Assembly (NCBI GenBank): GCA_011390985.1
Contig: JAABRJ010000510.1
Location: 1 to 9,574 of the forward strand
Reading direction: 5' to 3'
DNA: 9,574 bases
DNA from: Desulfobacteraceae bacterium
GTDB lineage: Bacteria > Desulfobacterota > Desulfobacteria > Desulfobacterales > JAABRJ01
The number at the start of each line of letters is the position of its first letter. Position 1 is the stretch's first letter. Below, piece after piece: positions 6,468-9,574 of this stretch. The position numbers and the translations under genes were made by a program. The notes under the pieces are model-generated. The model was not told the DNA's origin, ran no database searches, and saw only the letters and a program-made list of their open reading frames with translations.

Positions 6468-7483
6468 TCAAAAGCAAGCTGGATCCCCAGAATCTGACCG
6501 GTCCCCAGAAGGCGGCCGTTTTCCTGCTGAACATGGGCGAAAAGTTTGCATCGGCGGTGTTCAAGAAAATGACGGAAAACGAGATCAAGAAGGTCGCCGG
6601 AATCATGGCGGAGATCGAGCATATCCCCGGCGACGTGCTCGCCGCGGTGTCCGAAGCCTTTATCGCCGGCTATCGTCAGGAGGACCAGGTGCTGGTGCCG
6701 GGGGACAGTTTTATCCAGGAGGCGATCGCGCAGGCTTTGGACCCCAAGGCCGCCGAAGCGCTCGTCAATCACATCCGCGAAAAAAAGCAGGCGGTGCCCT
6801 TCAAGTGGAGCCGTGAGGTGGACCTCGACGCCCTGGCCCAACGGATCAAGAACGAGCACCCCCAGACCATCGCCATGATACTCTCCTATCTTCCGCCCGA
6901 AATTTCATCCGAGATCCTGATGACCCTGCCGGACGAGCAGAAGGGGGACATCGCGATGCGCATCGCCAACCTGGGGCAGGTGCCCTCCGAGGTGGTCAAA
7001 GCCGTTGATCAGGCCCTGCAGTCGGATCTCAGCAACCTGGACAACGCCGCTGCGGCGGCAGGCGGGCTGGAGAAGCTGGTCCAGATTCTCGGGGGCGTGG
7101 ACCGGGCCACGGAGGATACCGTTCTGGAGTCTATCGAGGAGGAGCGCAACGACCTCGCAACCGAAATCCGTGAAATGATGTTTGTGTTCGAAGACCTGGT
7201 CAAGATCGACGACCGCGGCATCCGTGAGATCCTGAAAAAGGTGGAAAGCCAGCAGCTGGTGCTGGCGATGAAGACCGCCAGCGAGGAGATGAAGGCCAAG
7301 ATTCTCACCAACCTCTCCTCGCGTGCGGCCGAAATGCTGAAAGAAGACCTCGAGGTCATGGGCCCCGTGCGGTTGGCGGAAGTCGAGCAGGCCCAGCAGC
7401 AGATCGTGCGGGCCGCCAAGGAGCTGGAAGCCGAAGGATCCATCGTGCTGGGCGGCAAGGGCAAGGAGGACGTTCTTGTCTGA
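6464..7483 (+). CDS. fliG: Flagellar motor switch protein FliG
   Basis: FliG is the rotor protein on the cytoplasmic face of the MS ring; its C-terminal domain meets the stator and generates torque. The 339 residues have family length. The N-terminal domain starts with LTGPQKAAVFLLNMGE (11-26) and would bind the FliF tail. The middle domain contains the EHPQ motif (131-134), used to contact FliM. MMFVF (238-242) fits the MFXF hinge. In the C-terminal domain the charged stator-facing residues appear kept: by alignment to E. coli K264, R281, D288, D289 and R297 I place them at K270, R287, E294, D295 and R303. The only change is a conservative D-to-E. The start overlaps the end of fliF, suggesting coupled translation. 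An AAGGAGG near the 3' end serves the next gene. Confidence 0.97.
   Translation: MIKSKLDPQNLTGPQKAAVFLLNMGEKFASAVFKKMTENEIKKVAGIMAEIEHIPGDVLAAVSEAFIAGYRQEDQVLVPGDSFIQEAIAQALDPKAAEALVNHIREKKQAVPFKWSREVDLDALAQRIKNEHPQTIAMILSYLPPEISSEILMTLPDEQKGDIAMRIANLGQVPSEVVKAVDQALQSDLSNLDNAAAAAGGLEKLVQILGGVDRATEDTVLESIEEERNDLATEIREMMFVFEDLVKIDDRGIREILKKVESQQLVLAMKTASEEMKAKILTNLSSRAAEMLKEDLEVMGPVRLAEVEQAQQQIVRAAKELEAEGSIVLGGKGKEDVLV
7463..7470 (+). promoter_or_regulatory. Ribosome binding site within fliG, for fliH TTG start
   Basis: AAGGAGGA is a near-perfect Shine-Dalgarno sequence five bases before TTG at 7476. It supports TTG as the fliH start, since the next in-frame ATG (7524) has no comparable site and the ATG at 7483 is in another frame that closes after 14 codons. 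Confidence 0.75.
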
Positions 7484-8231
7484 TGCCTTCCACACCCCGC
7501 GGCGGGCGGCCGAGTGGCAGCCGATGAATTTCGGCAGCGCTCCCGTCGCGGACAGCGGCTGGACGACGGAACCCCGGGCCGCAAAAGATGCCGAGGCCGG
7601 GTTCAGTGCGCTCTACCCCGGGAGCGACGCCGCGCACGACCTTCCCGCCCCCCAGGAACTGCCCGGCCAGACAGCCCCGGATGCCGCGGCCCAATGCCAG
7701 GAAGGCTACCAGGAGGGGTTGGCGCGGGGAGAAGCCGAGGGTTTTGCCGCCGGAATGGAAAAGGCGGCCGAGGTGGCCGAAAACCTGCACAGCCTGCTCA
7801 CCGCCGCCGAGCACTTGTGGCCAACGCTTTGCCGGACCTACGAGCGCCAGATCATCGCGCTGGTGGGGCGCGTCGCGGAAAAGGTGGTGTGCGGGCAGGT
7901 GGCGCTGGACCACGAAGTGGTCCGGCGCACGATCCTGAAAGCCTTCGAGCAGATTCCCGAACCGGTGGCGGTCGTCATCGAGGTCAACCCCGAGGACTAC
8001 GAGTACCTCGAGGCCCTCAAAAAACCCCTGATGGCCGAAATCCGCGGGCTCAAACAACTCAGCCTGCAGGCCGATCCGTCCGTCAGCCGGGGCGGCTGCC
8101 GCATTGAAACCCGTTCAGGCGCGATCGATGCCACCCTGGAGGCGCGCCTGGAAGCCGTTCGCCAATGCCTCCTGGAAACTGCGCCGCGGCCGCAAACCAC
8201 GACCGCCGAGATGTCGGCGGCGGAAGATTGA
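7476..8231 (+). CDS. fliH: Flagellar export ATPase regulator FliH
   Basis: FliH forms the stalk that ties the FliI ATPase to the C-ring protein FliN and restrains its activity; it is the homologue of the peripheral stator of F/V-type ATPases. The 251-residue product starts with a low-complexity, proline- and alanine-rich stretch containing W14, of the kind that could contact FliN or FlhA. Then comes a run of glycines exactly four apart (G77, G81, G85, G89, G93), a helical GxxxG array known in FliH. The C-terminal domain (about 115-235) has the family signature DPSVSRGGCRIETRSGAID (200-218). The TTG start overlaps fliG by eight bases and has a strong ribosome site. If the ATG at 7524 were used, the protein would lose 16 residues including W14. 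Confidence 0.93.
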   Translation: MSDAFHTPRRAAEWQPMNFGSAPVADSGWTTEPRAAKDAEAGFSALYPGSDAAHDLPAPQELPGQTAPDAAAQCQEGYQEGLARGEAEGFAAGMEKAAEVAENLHSLLTAAEHLWPTLCRTYERQIIALVGRVAEKVVCGQVALDHEVVRRTILKAFEQIPEPVAVVIEVNPEDYEYLEALKKPLMAEIRGLKQLSLQADPSVSRGGCRIETRSGAIDATLEARLEAVRQCLLETAPRPQTTTAEMSAAED

Positions 8232-8275
8232 TTCGGGCCACCGCCTGCGGAAGCCCCCAAAAACAGCCTTTGTTC

Positions 8276-9574
8276 ATGACCCCTGATCTGAACATCAACT
8301 GGGAGCCTTATAACGAAGCCGTGGCCGCCGCTGTCGGCATGCGCCTCGAAGGGCGCATCGCCAAGGTTATCGGCCTGATTGCCGAGGGTACCGGCCCGGA
8401 CGTGAGCATCGGCAGCCTGTGCCGGATCGCCAATGACCACGGCCATGAACTGCTGGCCGAGGTGGTGGGCTTCAAGGAGGCGCGCCTGCTGCTGATGCCA
8501 TACGGCGACACCCGCGGGATTCGACCCGGCAGCCGGATCGCGCTGATCGACACCAGCCCCCGGGCCGATGTGGGCCGGGGGTTTTTGGGCCGGGTGGTGG
8601 ACGGGTTGGGACGGCCCATCGACGGCAAGGGGCCGATCGCCGCCGACGCGCGCTACCCGCTGCATGGCAGACCGATCAACCCCATGGAGCGGGAGCCGAT
8701 CCGGCAGCTCATGGATGTGGGCATCTGGGCGATCAACACCATGGTGCCCCTGGGGCGCGGCCAGCGGGTGGCCATCATGGCCGGTTCCGGTGTGGGCAAA
8801 AGCGTGCTGATGGGGATGATGACCCGCCACACCGCCGCGGATGTCACCGTGATCGGGCTGATCGGTGAACGCGGTCGGGAGGTCAAGGATTTCGTGGCCC
8901 AAACCCTGGGCGTCGAAGGGATGCGCCAGGCCGTGGTCGTGGCGGCCACCTCCGACGCCCCGCCGCTGGTGCGCATGCGCGGCGCCTACCTGGCGACCAC
9001 CCTGGCGGAGTATTTCCGGGACCAGGGGAAAAACGTGCTGCTGATCGTCGACTCGATCACCCGTTTTGCCATGTCCTCCCGGGATGTCGGGTTGGCGGCC
9101 GGGGAGCCGCCCACCAGCCGCGGCTATACCCCCTCGTTTTTCGCCCAGATCCCGGTTTTGCTGGAGCGCGCCGGCAACCTCCAGGGGCGGGGCAGCATAA
9201 CGGGCATCTACACCGTCCTGGTGGAGGGCGACGATATGAACGATCCGGTGGGCGACACCGTCCGCTCCATTGTCGACGGCCATATCGTGCTCTCGCGCAA
9301 GCTGGCCAACCGCGGCCACTACCCCGCGATCGAGGTGCTGGAGAGCGTCAGCCGCGTCATGCGGGATGTGATCGAGCCCCAGCATCTGGCCCTGCGCAGC
9401 AAGGCCGTCCAGGTGATGGCGGCTTTCAAGAGCGCCGAGGACATGATCGCCATCGGGGCTTACAGCGACGGCAGCGATCCGGAAATCGATCAGGCCAAAA
9501 AGCTGATGCCGCGCATCAATCAGCTGCTCGTCCAGGATATCGATCAGCGGGTTTCCTATGGCGAGGGGCTGGAG
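8276..9574 (+). CDS. fliI: Flagellar export ATPase FliI, 3' end cut by window
   Basis: FliI is the cytoplasmic F1-beta-like ATPase that, with FliH, delivers and unfolds substrates at the flagellar export gate. The visible 433 residues lack only the last few, judged from the usual 435-460. Features in order: an N-terminal beta-barrel domain with VVDGLGRPIDGKG (107-119), the Walker A loop AGSGVGKS (169-176), the catalytic-glutamate motif GERGREV (197-203), and Walker B VLLIVDS (254-260). FliI-type sequences follow: ITRFAM (261-266), GEPPTSRGYTPSFF (276-289) and LLERAG (295-300). All key residues are present. The ATG at 8276 gives the usual N-terminal length but has no strong ribosome site; an in-frame TTG at 8228, overlapping the fliH stop, is a less likely alternative. 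The gap from fliH is 44 bases. fliJ would be expected next, outside the window. Confidence 0.96.
   Translation, partial: MTPDLNINWEPYNEAVAAAVGMRLEGRIAKVIGLIAEGTGPDVSIGSLCRIANDHGHELLAEVVGFKEARLLLMPYGDTRGIRPGSRIALIDTSPRADVGRGFLGRVVDGLGRPIDGKGPIAADARYPLHGRPINPMEREPIRQLMDVGIWAINTMVPLGRGQRVAIMAGSGVGKSVLMGMMTRHTAADVTVIGLIGERGREVKDFVAQTLGVEGMRQAVVVAATSDAPPLVRMRGAYLATTLAEYFRDQGKNVLLIVDSITRFAMSSRDVGLAAGEPPTSRGYTPSFFAQIPVLLERAGNLQGRGSITGIYTVLVEGDDMNDPVGDTVRSIVDGHIVLSRKLANRGHYPAIEVLESVSRVMRDVIEPQHLALRSKAVQVMAAFKSAEDMIAIGAYSDGSDPEIDQAKKLMPRINQLLVQDIDQRVSYGEGLE

Noticed and set aside
7997..9385. Long antisense open frame (462 residues) opposite fliI
   Set aside because: It mirrors a strongly conserved FliI gene in GC-rich DNA, where antisense frames stay open by chance. 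Its translation is histidine-, glycine- and aspartate-rich with no recognisable domain.

Overview
This GC-rich window is the head of a flagellar basal-body/export operon, most likely from a member of the Desulfobacterota (former Deltaproteobacteria). That placement is an inference from three things: the gene order flgB-flgC-fliE-fliF-fliG-fliH-fliI, a sigma-54 activator of the FlrC/FlbD/FleR type directly upstream, and the protein style. No sequence search could be run. All seven structural genes and both upstream genes read on the + strand. No RNA gene, mobile element, CRISPR array or other sign of recent transfer was seen.

Layout: positions 3-1940 hold the 3' part of a large tetratricopeptide-repeat (TPR) protein whose start lies before the window. 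After a 76-base gap, 2017-3375 encodes a receiver-AAA+-Fis sigma-54 activator. Its receiver domain has glycine at the position of the phospho-accepting aspartate. A hairpin with a short T run (3397-3427) could end that transcript. A near-consensus sigma-54 promoter (3507-3523) and a dyad in the leader (3546-3570) then precede flgB.

The operon runs tightly: flgB and flgC overlap by 1 base (TAATG), fliF and fliG by 4 bases (ATGA), and fliG and fliH by 8 bases with a TTG start. The only larger gap (127 bases) is between fliE and fliF and holds a small hairpin. fliI begins at 8276 and is cut by the window end after 433 codons, close to its expected full length.

How the genes work together: FliF forms the MS ring in the inner membrane. 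FliG docks on its cytoplasmic tail as the rotor part of the switch. FliE, FlgB and FlgC make the base and proximal part of the rod. FliH and the ATPase FliI form the peripheral part of the export apparatus that energises and feeds rod, hook and filament secretion. The upstream activator, with RNA polymerase-sigma-54, is the obvious candidate to switch this operon on. The least routine points are its apparently non-phosphorylatable receiver, the adjacent TPR protein with no histidine kinase visible beside it, and the leader dyad. Otherwise the region is a conventional flagellar locus, and I see no clearly new system in it.
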